Source: CAVQBP01 sp963710745 (lineage in GTDB: Bacteria; Bacteroidota; Ignavibacteria; Ignavibacteriales; Ignavibacteriaceae). From it: a stretch of 64,000 bases of DNA. A program made the position numbers and the translations under genes. Below are positions 53,701 through 59,543 of the stretch, one piece after another. Where the stretch lies: positions 744,001 to 808,000 of the forward strand of contig CAVQBP010000024.1 of the NCBI GenBank assembly GCA_963710745.1, in the 5' to 3' direction. Numbering within the stretch: position 1 is the stretch's first letter; each line of letters opens with the position of its first letter. Below the pieces are notes generated by a model. That model was not told the origin of the DNA and ran no database searches. It was given only the letters and a program-made list of their open reading frames with translations.

Positions 53701-53729
53701 TAAATGAGATATTTTATAAATCTATTCAT
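47781..53729 (-). CDS. Giant T9SS-exported protein with C39-like peptidase, CBM9-like domain and Ig-like repeats
   Basis: 1982 residues. Signal peptide (1-26); C39-like cysteine peptidase domain (about 30-270) with the Cys in YVGCGPTTGAMILGYFHH and the His in DHWVPMIGYDRS; a fibronectin-III-like part (275-395); a CBM9-like domain (400-590, TLDGVIGTNEWNSASKTI ... LYLAVDDPRDVTL); nine Ig-like repeats of about 95 residues (600-1455); a starch-binding-like module (1460-1560); a tenth repeat; a LamG-like domain (about 1665-1870); and a type A T9SS sorting domain (LLSQNYPNPFNPSTTIEF ... GVYFYKLQAGNYSAVKKMLL). Surface-attached or secreted. TTAGGAG lies 8 bases before ATG. The peptidase could cleave a peptide or process itself, which is not shown. 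Confidence 0.9.
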   Translation of the reverse strand: MNRFIKYLIYLVFLLTFYGFIIPTYGQAVYIKNFSSFPSYPYNTDSYKQTNAYVGCGPTTGAMILGYFHHVEGMTSSAGLLINPGNGIDEGLNTAWILHSSSYMKTLSTGYGNVYDIEPGLEGYAADRGYKIDLMIHASPMYDPSSTEFQDYGPYGTSWLNDGIFWTNSNGVWGIDANKFCDFVSEKLAAGIAIFLTIDTDMDGQGDHWVPMIGYDRSTSKYAYYDTYSTTVKWADIYYCGSTPRKNNSISYVRTVEYIGPLEQKNPPSDLIALSGYNSSIPLAWSAPSGTQQIHSKVQKFTETYGEISRQDLNSQPQFNELSNSNFYVTYSQDLLGYNIYRRTASSGYQKIASNLQRLYYRDNVSNSTIYYYVVTAVYSNGESNYSVERSAQAQSQGNVCNSNPVSSTPTLDGVIGTNEWNSASKTIINYPGGSGNVTMYAMNDGSKLYLAVDDPRDVTLSNGDNFSLLIDSDHNKEWPAQGTGNDGMLRFTYNGSATASYCSFYGYWPDHLSSSSWITPSGTQQAISKSSGHMQYEISIDLNSNILKASPGNVIGMCCFVYDNGASKFDGLKPSQTEFLSPLIEGYLWSYGPFAYMDFTIAQSIPTLTITSPNGGENWIVGSTHNITWNTTNNVGNSVRLDYSTNNGTNWIGITVLTQNDGSYAWTIPNTPSSNCKVRINVQDNPTINDLSDNVFTISAQATPKITVTSPNGGENWRIGSTYSIVWTSTNVTNVKIEYSVNNGINWVTIVSSTPSNGSYNWTVPNTPISTLCKVRISDASNSSVNDISDNVFMISKPIIITTPNGGENWEAGSSHDIIWSSWNVSNVNISYTTGGSGWYTIVTSTPSDGKYTWTVPNHPSTNCRVRIMDASNSSIYDESDNVFTISSPPSITVVVPNGGETWQVGSSQTIYWNSYLVSNFKVEYSTNSGANWINIVSSTSSYGSYDWKIPNTPSTKCKIRISDPSNSSVNDQSDEVFTISSQPTPSITVTSPNGGENWQVGSSHNITWTSTSVVNVKIEYSTNYGSNWLSIVSSTASDGSYTWTIPNTPSTNCSVKISDSSNSSVSDESINVFTISTKTTPTISVSSPKGGENWQVGSSHNITWTSNDVSNVKIEYSTNNGTNWIGIVSSTSSDGSYSWTIPNTPSTNCKVKITDVSNSSVNNQSNNVFTISSPPSITVTSPNGGENWQVGSSHDITWTSTSVTNVKIEYSTNSGTNWINVISSTSSDGSYSWTIPNNPSANCKLKISDATNSSVNDQSNNVFTISTKPTPTITVTSPNGGENWQVGSSHNITWTSNDVSNVKIEYSTNNGTNWTGIVSSTSNDGLYSWTIPNTPSKNCKVKISDATNSSVNDQSNNVFNINSPPSITVTSPKGGENWRVGSSHDITWTSTSVANVKIEYSSNNGTNWTNVVSSTSSDGSFSWTIPNTPSTNCKIKISDTNESGIYHTSEKFSIETLSSKVTFAVDMSFVYPGISSNDIIAVRGSISPLTWEKNYRLFEKTAGSNIYENTIEFDGSSINSDLQYKFIIQRADSSVSWESGVGSGDYGNRVYNLKSGEYSLPIVYFDNIFLKVISPNGGETWEAGSSKEINWLSNEIDSVRIDYSIDNAINWINIVQSTQNDSSYSWSIPNNPSKNCKIQISNASNFNVRAQSDNLFEITGITTTTKRSAEFSSAGDFIDVPHSPSLALTEFTIEFWLKVQGVGDANAADGEQTILDKRGDDNTGFNLRLAGTTFPISLIAIALPGDVSAINKIFQNVWYHIAITQDKSKLKLYLNGELIGENSNTYAWGTEVPLRIGEFLGYPGAYLGLHGQIDELCIWDNACSQDEIKSGMNKKLNGTEEGLVACWNFDNRFGATIPDLSPNGNNGTITGNVKLIDSDELYTAVDETKNIIPEKNLLSQNYPNPFNPSTTIEFQVKEPSFVTLKIYNVLGNEVVTIVKEQVSTGYYKYHWDGTGMASGVYFYKLQAGNYSAVKKMLLMK
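48244..48662. repeat. 419-bp tract identical to 54304-54722
   Basis: Part of the LamG-like domain coding region. Line-by-line comparison with 54304-54722 shows no difference over 419 bp. Immediately to the left, the aligned 60 bases (48181-48240 and 54241-54300) differ at well over ten positions. The sharp edge indicates a recent conversion or recombination tract. Confidence 0.9.
49370..51925 (-). repeat. Tandem Ig-like repeat array in the giant gene (nine units of ~284 bp)
   Basis: Nine consecutive units of about 95 codons, each with a start like ITVTSPNGGENWQVGSSHNI, a centre VKIEYSTNNGTNWTGIVSST, then SDGSYSWTIPNTPSTNCKVK and NNVFTIS. Units 6-9 alternate between two types (linker TKPTPTIT with core SNDVSNVK; linker SPPSITVT with core STSVTNVK), giving a two-unit period. 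A tenth, divergent unit lies at about 48760-49020. The gene is prone to unequal crossing-over and misassembly. Confidence 0.88.
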
Positions 53730-53840
53730 TGAGCATCTCCTAATTTATTTATATGACTTTAATGCCTCAGTGACTGTATAGTCTCAATCTTTCAAATACA
53801 TTTTGTCTTTTAATGAGTTAATCCGGATTGTTTACTATGT

Positions 53841-56800
53841 TCACTTCATTAATAGCATTTTTTTTACTGCGATATAATTACCTGATTGTAATTTGTAGAA
53901 GTAAACACCGCTTGCCATCCCGGTTCCATCCCAGTGATATTTGTAGTAACCTGTTGATAGTTGTTCCTTTACTATTGTTGCTACTTCATTTCCGAGTACA
54001 TTGTATATATTTAATGTTACAAAACATGGTTCTTTTACCTGGAATTCAATCCTGGTAGTCGGGTTAAATGGATTCGGGTAGTTCTGGGAAAGTAGATTCT
54101 CATCTGGTATTGTCTTCTTTGTTTCATCGACTGCCGTATATAACTCATCAGTATCGACTAACTTAACATCCCCGTTTACAGCACCATTATTCCCGTTTGG
54201 TGATAAATCCGGTATTGTTGCTCCAAAGAGATTATCAAAATTCCAGCAGGCTGCAAGACCCTCCTCTATACCAGTGAGTTTTTCATGCATCCCTGATTTT
54301 ATTTCATCCTGGCTGCAGGCATTATCCCAGATACATAGCTCATCTATTTGACCATGTAATCCTAAGTATGCACCTGGATAACCTAAGAATTCACCAATTC
54401 TCAGAGGTACTTCTGTACCCCAAGCATAAGTATTAGAGTTTTCCCCGATTAGTTCACCATTTAAATACAATTTTAATTTGGATTTGTCCTGAGTTATGGC
54501 AATATGGTACCATACATTTTGAAAGATTTTATTAATTGCACTAACGTCACCCGGAAGTGCTATCGCAATTAGAGAGATTGGAAAAGTTGTACCTGCTAGC
54601 CGAAGGTTAAACCCAGTGTTATCATCACCCCGTTTATCAAGAATTGTCTGTTCACCGTCTGCAGCGTTAGCATCACCAACTCCCTGAACTTTTAACCAGA
54701 ATTCAATTGTAAATTCTGTAAGAGCCAGCGAAGGAGAGTGAGGAACATCGATGAAATCTCCGGCTGAAGAAAATTGTGCCGATCTCTTTGTTGTAGTTGT
54801 CAATCCGGTTATTTCAAATACATTATCACTCTGATCATTCACGGATGAATTTAATGTATCGTATATTCTTACTCTACAGCTTGTTGACGGAGTATTCAGT
54901 ACAGTCCAGGTGTATGAGCCATCACTTAAAGTTGACGAAACTATATTTTTCCAATCTGTTCCGTTATTAGTTGAAAAATCTATTTTAACAATATCAACAT
55001 CATTGCTTGTCCATGTAATATTTTGTGAAGTTCCCGCCTGCCAGTTTTCACCCCCATTGGGTGAGGTTACTGTAATTGTAGGAGTTGGTTGTGAACTTAT
55101 TGTAAATATGTTGTTGCTCTGGTCATATACAGATGAGTTCGATGCATCGGATATTCTTACTTTGCAATTAGTTGAAGGAGTATTTGGTATTGTCCAGTTA
55201 TAAGAACCATCACTAGTGGTTGATGAAATAATGTTAGTCCAGTTAGTTCCGTTATTTGTTGAGTATTCTATTTTAACATTACTTACATCATTACTTGACC
55301 ATGTGATATTATGTGATGAACCTACCTGCCAATCCTCACTCCCATTTGGTGAAGTTACAGTTATTGTAGGAGTTGGTTTTGTACTTATTGTAAATACGTT
55401 ATTACTTTGATCATTTACAGTAGAATTAGATGCATCGCTCACTCTTACTTTACAGTTTGTAGAAGGAGTGTTAGGTATTTTCCAGCTATATGAACCATCA
55501 CTGGAAGTTGATGAAACAATACCTGTCCAGTTGGTTCCGTTATTTGTTGAGTACTCTATCTTAACATTAGAAACACTGGTACTTGTCCAGGTAATATCGT
55601 GAGATGATCCTACCTGCCAGTCTTCACCTCCGTTGGGTGAGGTTACAGTTACCTTTAGTGGCGAGCTTATTGTAAATACATTATTGCTCTGGTTATTTAC
55701 AGTTGAGTTTGATGCATCGGATATCCTTACTTTACAACTTGTTGATGGAGTATTTGGTATTGTCCAGCTATATGAGCCATCACTTGGGGTTGATGAAACA
55801 AGGTTTGTCCAGTTAGTTCCGTTATTTATGGAATATTCTATTTTTACATTACTTACATCATTGCTTGTCCAGGTAATGTTATGAGATGTTCCTGCCTGCC
55901 AATTTTCACCACCATTTGGGGAGGTTACGGTAATAGAAGACTGTGGTGTTGGAGCAACTATGGCAAATTCATTATCGCTATAATCATATAAAGAAGAATT
56001 TGCGACATCAGTTATCATTACCCTGCAAGTTTGAAATGTGGTATTAGGTATATTCCAGCTATATTTATTTGTACCATTTTTACTTGAAATTGATTCAATA
56101 ATAGATTTAATAACTGGTGTCCCTTTATTATCGTATCCATATTCTATTTTTACATTTTTAACATTATTGCTTTCCCATGTGATACTTTGTGTTGAACCTA
56201 CTTCCCAGCTTTCACCTCCATTGGGTGAAATTACAGTAATTTTTGATTGGGATACAGAACTTATTGTAAATACATTGTCACTTTCATCAGTTGCTAGGCC
56301 ATTATTTATTCTTACCTTGCAATTTGCAGATGGAGTATTGGGTACAGCCCAGCTATATGAAAAGATTTTTTGGCTAATTATTGTGGTTACTGTTTTCCAC
56401 TGGGTTTTGCTTCCAAGATAATTATCACAATATTCAATTTTAATATTGCCGGAATTAAAGCCAGACCAAGTAATATCATGGGACGTTCCTGCCTGCCAAT
56501 TTTCACCACCATTTGGTGATGTTACGTTAATTGTAATTGATGGAGAGCGTATTGTAAATACAGTTTCACTCTGGTCATATATCCATTCGTGTAATAAATC
56601 GCTTATACGGACTTTGCAATTAGTTGATGTAGTATTCGGCACTAACCAGCTATATGAACCGTCGCTAACAGTGGATTGAATTATAATATTCCAGTTTACA
56701 CCACTATCTGTTGAATATTCTATTTTGATATTTTCTACATTAGTACTTTCCCAGATTATATTATGAGATGAACCTGCCAACCAATTCTCTTCGCCATTTG

Positions 56801-57191
56801 GTGAAATTAATTGTAGTTCTGATTTGGGACTTAGAGTAAATAGACCGGAGGAAACTCCGGTTACAGATGCTGTATTTGCTTCATAAATTAGGATCCCGCA
56901 CATAGTCGATGGTGAAACATTATCCGGAATATGCCAAGTGTAACCTAAATCGCTTGCTAATGCCTCTCCAGGTATTGGTATCCAATTAAATCCGCCATCT
57001 GTAGTAAACTTAAATTTGACACGCTCCACTCCTGAACTTTCCCAGATTATTAATTTAGGTGTTCCGATCATCCAATTGCTTGATGAATTTGGTTGAATTA
57101 CTTTTATGTATGGCTGTGCATAGATTTTTGTAGCTCCAATCACAATAAATATTATTGATAAAAGCACGATAAAGATTCTATTCTTCATCAT
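53841..57191 (-). CDS. T9SS-exported protein with eight Ig-like repeats and a LamG-like domain
   Basis: 1116 residues. Signal peptide (1-26, ending KIYAQP), then eight Ig-like repeats of the type seen in the 47781 protein (about 27-800). The first four are divergent and the last four very similar to each other. They are followed by a LamG-like domain (about 810-1010) nearly identical to its neighbour and by a type A T9SS sorting domain (LLSQNYPNPFNPTTRIEF ... GVYFYKLQSGNYIAVKKMLL). No catalytic domain is visible, so an adhesive or structural surface role is likely. It ends 111 bp before the start of the giant gene; the two could be one transcription unit. Confidence 0.9.
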   Translation of the reverse strand: MMKNRIFIVLLSIIFIVIGATKIYAQPYIKVIQPNSSSNWMIGTPKLIIWESSGVERVKFKFTTDGGFNWIPIPGEALASDLGYTWHIPDNVSPSTMCGILIYEANTASVTGVSSGLFTLSPKSELQLISPNGEENWLAGSSHNIIWESTNVENIKIEYSTDSGVNWNIIIQSTVSDGSYSWLVPNTTSTNCKVRISDLLHEWIYDQSETVFTIRSPSITINVTSPNGGENWQAGTSHDITWSGFNSGNIKIEYCDNYLGSKTQWKTVTTIISQKIFSYSWAVPNTPSANCKVRINNGLATDESDNVFTISSVSQSKITVISPNGGESWEVGSTQSITWESNNVKNVKIEYGYDNKGTPVIKSIIESISSKNGTNKYSWNIPNTTFQTCRVMITDVANSSLYDYSDNEFAIVAPTPQSSITVTSPNGGENWQAGTSHNITWTSNDVSNVKIEYSINNGTNWTNLVSSTPSDGSYSWTIPNTPSTSCKVRISDASNSTVNNQSNNVFTISSPLKVTVTSPNGGEDWQVGSSHDITWTSTSVSNVKIEYSTNNGTNWTGIVSSTSSDGSYSWKIPNTPSTNCKVRVSDASNSTVNDQSNNVFTISTKPTPTITVTSPNGSEDWQVGSSHNITWSSNDVSNVKIEYSTNNGTNWTNIISSTTSDGSYNWTIPNTPSTNCKVRISDASNSSVYDQSNNIFTISSQPTPTITVTSPNGGENWQAGTSQNITWTSNDVDIVKIDFSTNNGTDWKNIVSSTLSDGSYTWTVLNTPSTSCRVRIYDTLNSSVNDQSDNVFEITGLTTTTKRSAQFSSAGDFIDVPHSPSLALTEFTIEFWLKVQGVGDANAADGEQTILDKRGDDNTGFNLRLAGTTFPISLIAIALPGDVSAINKIFQNVWYHIAITQDKSKLKLYLNGELIGENSNTYAWGTEVPLRIGEFLGYPGAYLGLHGQIDELCIWDNACSQDEIKSGMHEKLTGIEEGLAACWNFDNLFGATIPDLSPNGNNGAVNGDVKLVDTDELYTAVDETKKTIPDENLLSQNYPNPFNPTTRIEFQVKEPCFVTLNIYNVLGNEVATIVKEQLSTGYYKYHWDGTGMASGVYFYKLQSGNYIAVKKMLLMK
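54304..54722. repeat. 419-bp tract identical to 48244-48662
   Basis: Second copy of the identical LamG-coding tract. Left and right neighbours are diverged (first mismatches at 54303 and 54723). The two copies are in the same orientation 6060 bp apart, so recombination between them could delete most of the giant gene. Confidence 0.9.
54815..57130 (-). repeat. Tandem Ig-like repeat array in the 53841 gene (eight units)
   Basis: Eight units of about 90-100 codons. The C-terminal four (about 54815-55940) share TVTSPNGGENW, SHNITWTSNDVSNVKIEYS and SWTIPNTPSTNCKVRISD with the array in the neighbouring giant gene. The N-terminal four have lost much of the similarity, which suggests that expansion proceeded from the C-terminal side. 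Confidence 0.85.
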
Positions 57192-57250
57192 AATTCCCTC
57201 CCTCTATATAACAGATTATTTAAATTGTAGATAATAAAACTGAGTAATTG

Positions 57251-57556
57251 TCAATATTTGATTGTCATTTTCTTTGTATTAAAGTAATCACATGCTTTTA
57301 AGTGGCAGTAATAAATTCCTTCAGGTAGTTCGCTGCCGTTAAACTCAATTTCGTAAGTACCTGCTTCCTGTTCTTTCTTCAATAATTTATCGATGAGCAT
57401 ACCGTTAGAATTATAAACTGTTATTGTTATTTCCGTTTTATAAGGCACACAATATTTAATTGTAGTCTTTTCTATAAAGGGATTCGGATAGTTCTGGCTT
57501 AAATGAAACTTCAGAGGGATCATTTCATCGTGATTGATGTTTTTTACTGAATTCAT
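57251..57556 (-). CDS. Stand-alone T9SS type A sorting domain protein
   Basis: 101 residues. Apart from a short N-terminal tail (MNSVKNINHDEMIPLKFHLS) the whole protein is a T9SS C-terminal sorting domain: QNYPNPFIEKTTIKYCV, ITVYNSNGMLIDKLL, GTYEIEFNGSELPEGIYYCH. There is no signal peptide, so it cannot reach the periplasm by Sec as written. GGGAC lies before the ATG. It could be the truncated end of a lost exported protein or a free domain. It is 59 bp upstream of the 53841 gene. Confidence 0.75.
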   Translation of the reverse strand: MNSVKNINHDEMIPLKFHLSQNYPNPFIEKTTIKYCVPYKTEITITVYNSNGMLIDKLLKKEQEAGTYEIEFNGSELPEGIYYCHLKACDYFNTKKMTIKY

Positions 57557-57711
57557 AATTTGTCCCTTTTTTAAAAGGTAAAAAAGAGAAGCCCTGGAAA
57601 ACCCTTATTATATCCTGGTATATTAATAAGGTTTGGGAAGGAGGAATTCTATAAGAATTGTGTAAAAAACTATAAAATTTGTGTTTGGGTTAGGATACAT
57701 TACCTTTTAAG

Positions 57712-57837
57712 CCACTAATTATCACTAATTGCACTAATTTTTTGTAGGTTCTTTTTAATTCCAAAATAAAATTTCCATTTTAAAATTATTCCCCTTTTTT
57801 ATTTTTTCTTTTTAGTGAAATTCGTGCTAATTAGTGG
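57712..57837. repeat. Inverted repeat pair on the left of the GxxExxY gene
   Basis: CCACTAATTATCACTAATTG at 57712 onward and, inverted, AATTCGTGCTAATTAGTGG ending at 57837. About 20 of 24 bases pair, with a ~78-bp AT-rich loop. The right arm ends four bases before the stop codon of the GxxExxY gene. A similar pair lies on the other side of the gene at 58237-58364. Confidence 0.65.
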
Positions 57838-57841
57838 TTTT

Positions 57842-58217
57842 TCATAAGACATACCGTTTATATTGTAAAGAATCTTCTCCAAAGAAAACTAAAATGCCTA
57901 ATCTGCTTTTAGCCAGCGTCATGTAATTCAAAACCAGTTTTGTAAAATCTTCAGCTAAACCTTTGACTGCTTTTACTTCTAAAATAATATTGTCATAAAC
58001 AACAAAATCCGCATAATATTTATGAGGAAGGATTATACTTTTATATTTTATTATAAATTCTTTTTTCACAGGCATAAGGGATATTATTAATTTTAATTTC
58101 ATACTCCAATGCATCCTTATACACAATTTCTAAAAGTCCCGGACCTAAATGTCTCTGCACTTCCATACACAATCCGATTATTTTATAGAATTCCTCTTTA
58201 TAAATTAATTTCACCAT
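57842..58217 (-). pseudogene. GxxExxY family protein gene, frameshifted
   Basis: GxxExxY proteins (~125 residues, PD-(D/E)XK-like fold) are widespread and of unknown function. ATG 58217 with AAAGGGG upstream opens MVKLIYKEEFYKIIGLCMEV, then QRHLGPGLLEIVYKDALEYE, the family's N-terminal half with the G-x-x-E-x-x-Y motif. The C-terminal half continues in another frame (KEFIIKYKSIILPHKYYADF, then EVKAVKGLAEDFTKLVLNYM and ILVFFGEDSLQYKRYVL). The switch is at a run of six A at about 58062-58067, where five would restore one frame. Two inverted-repeat pairs flank the gene. Confidence 0.75.
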
Positions 58218-58236
58218 GATAACCCCTTTCTTTTAG

Positions 58237-58364
58237 CTACTAATTATCACTAAAAATATTGTAAAATTTATTTTTTTTATTTTAAAATAGAATTTTTCCG
58301 CTTATATATTAACCTCCCATTATAATTCATTTTTAATTCGAGATAATTAGTGTTAATTAGTGGC
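58237..58364. repeat. Inverted repeat pair on the right of the GxxExxY gene
   Basis: CTACTAATTATCACTAA at 58237-58253 and, inverted, AATTAGTGTTAATTAGTGGC ending at 58364, with about 85 bp of AT-rich DNA between. The right arm encodes the last codons and stop (KATN then TAA) of the hybrid regulator fragment that ends at 58353. Same word family as the pair at 57712-57837. Confidence 0.65.
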
Positions 58365-59543
58365 TTTATGATAATGGGATGGAGATACACCGAACTGTTT
58401 CTTGAAGCATAACGCAAAATATGACGGATCATTAAATCCTACTTCAAATGCTATTTCTGTAATATTGTTTGAATTCTGCTCAATTAGTCTTGCAGCTTTA
58501 TTAAGCCTTATTCTTCTAATTAATTCCCCGGCCGCTTCGCCAACCAAAGCAATCAGTTTTTTATGAAGAAGAGATCTGCTCATTGCCATATATTCGGCAA
58601 ACTTTTCAACACTGAAATCAGACTCAGTTATATTTTTATTAATTATATCAATTGCCTTATGTAAAAATTTTTGATCAACATTGGTTACCTGCTTCTCATC
58701 TATTTCAAATAATCCATGTTTTTGAAAATGCTCATGTATTCTTTTTCTTTGTTCCAAAAGATTCTTTATTCTAGCCTTTAATTCATATGCCTCAAACGGT
58801 TTCATAATATAATCATCAGCTCCCGTTTCCAATCCTTCTATTTTATCTTTTAGTGTTGCTTTTGCCGTTAATAGGATTAGAGGAACATGACTAGTTCTCG
58901 TATCGGATTTTAATTTAGCGCATAACTGAATTCCATCAAGCTTCGGCATCATTATATCACTTATAATCAAATCAGGAATTTCCTCAAATGATTTACTTAA
59001 TCCTTCTTCACCATTGGAAGATTCTGTTATTCTGTAATAATCTTCTAAAATACCAGCTATATATTTTCTTACATCAGGATTATCTTCCACAATTAATAAT
59101 AATGGCTTATCCGATTTTTCAATTAACCCGTTTTCTTTTCTTGTACAATTTATTTCCTGTTTTATTATTGAATCATTAAATTGCTCAATTCCTTTATTTT
59201 CCTCTTGATGAGCTTCATGAACAATTTCTTCCGGCAAAAGATGTTCCTTACCAAGTGGCAGCATTATTCTGAAAGTAGTTCCTTTCCCTTCCTCGCTTTC
59301 TACAGATATTTCTCCTTTGTGAAGTTCAACTAATTCTTTTGTAAGTGATAACCCGACACCCGTTCCCTCATATTCTTTCGAAAGTTTTTTATCTACCTGG
59401 AAGAAACGATCAAATATTTTGTTCAACTGTTCCGGCGGGATTCCAATACCTGTATCGGTAACCGAAATCGAAATTTTATTCTCTTTTAATTCATCATTTT
59501 CGATTGGTTTTTGGAGTAGGCGTTTTAAATTCAACTTCAACAT
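58353..59543 (-). pseudogene. Hybrid two-component regulator, C-terminal part (ATPase half, receiver, AraC; frameshifted gene, piece 2)
   Basis: 396 residues: second half of a HATPase_c domain (ISVTDTGIGIPPEQLNKIFD; GTGVGLSLTKELVELHKGEI), receiver (LIISDIMMPKLDGIQLCAKL; DDYIMKPFEAYEL) and AraC-type HTH (AMSRSLLHKKLIALVGEAAG; IAFEVGFNDPSYFALCFKK). It continues the propeller sensor gene upstream in a shifted frame, and the two frames overlap by 50 bases. The ATG at 59543 has an internal AAAGGAGG eight bases upstream, so this part might be translated on its own, though with an incomplete ATPase. The stop codon lies inside a GxxExxY-flanking repeat. Confidence 0.82.

Noticed and set aside
49921..56679. 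Several 70-130-residue plus-strand ORFs inside the repeat genes
   Set aside because: They are mirror frames of the repeats, recurring with each unit, with no ribosome binding sites; the minus-strand genes have signal peptides and domains.
49370..57130. Regularly spaced repeats that could suggest a CRISPR array or satellite
   Set aside because: The period (~284 bp) equals one ~95-residue Ig-like protein unit, and the repeats are in one long open frame; spacing and unit length do not fit CRISPR.
59494..59543. Programmed ribosomal frameshift joining the two hybrid sensor pieces
   Set aside because: No convincing slippery heptamer with a downstream structure is visible, and intact HTCS genes do not need one; a simple indel is more likely.
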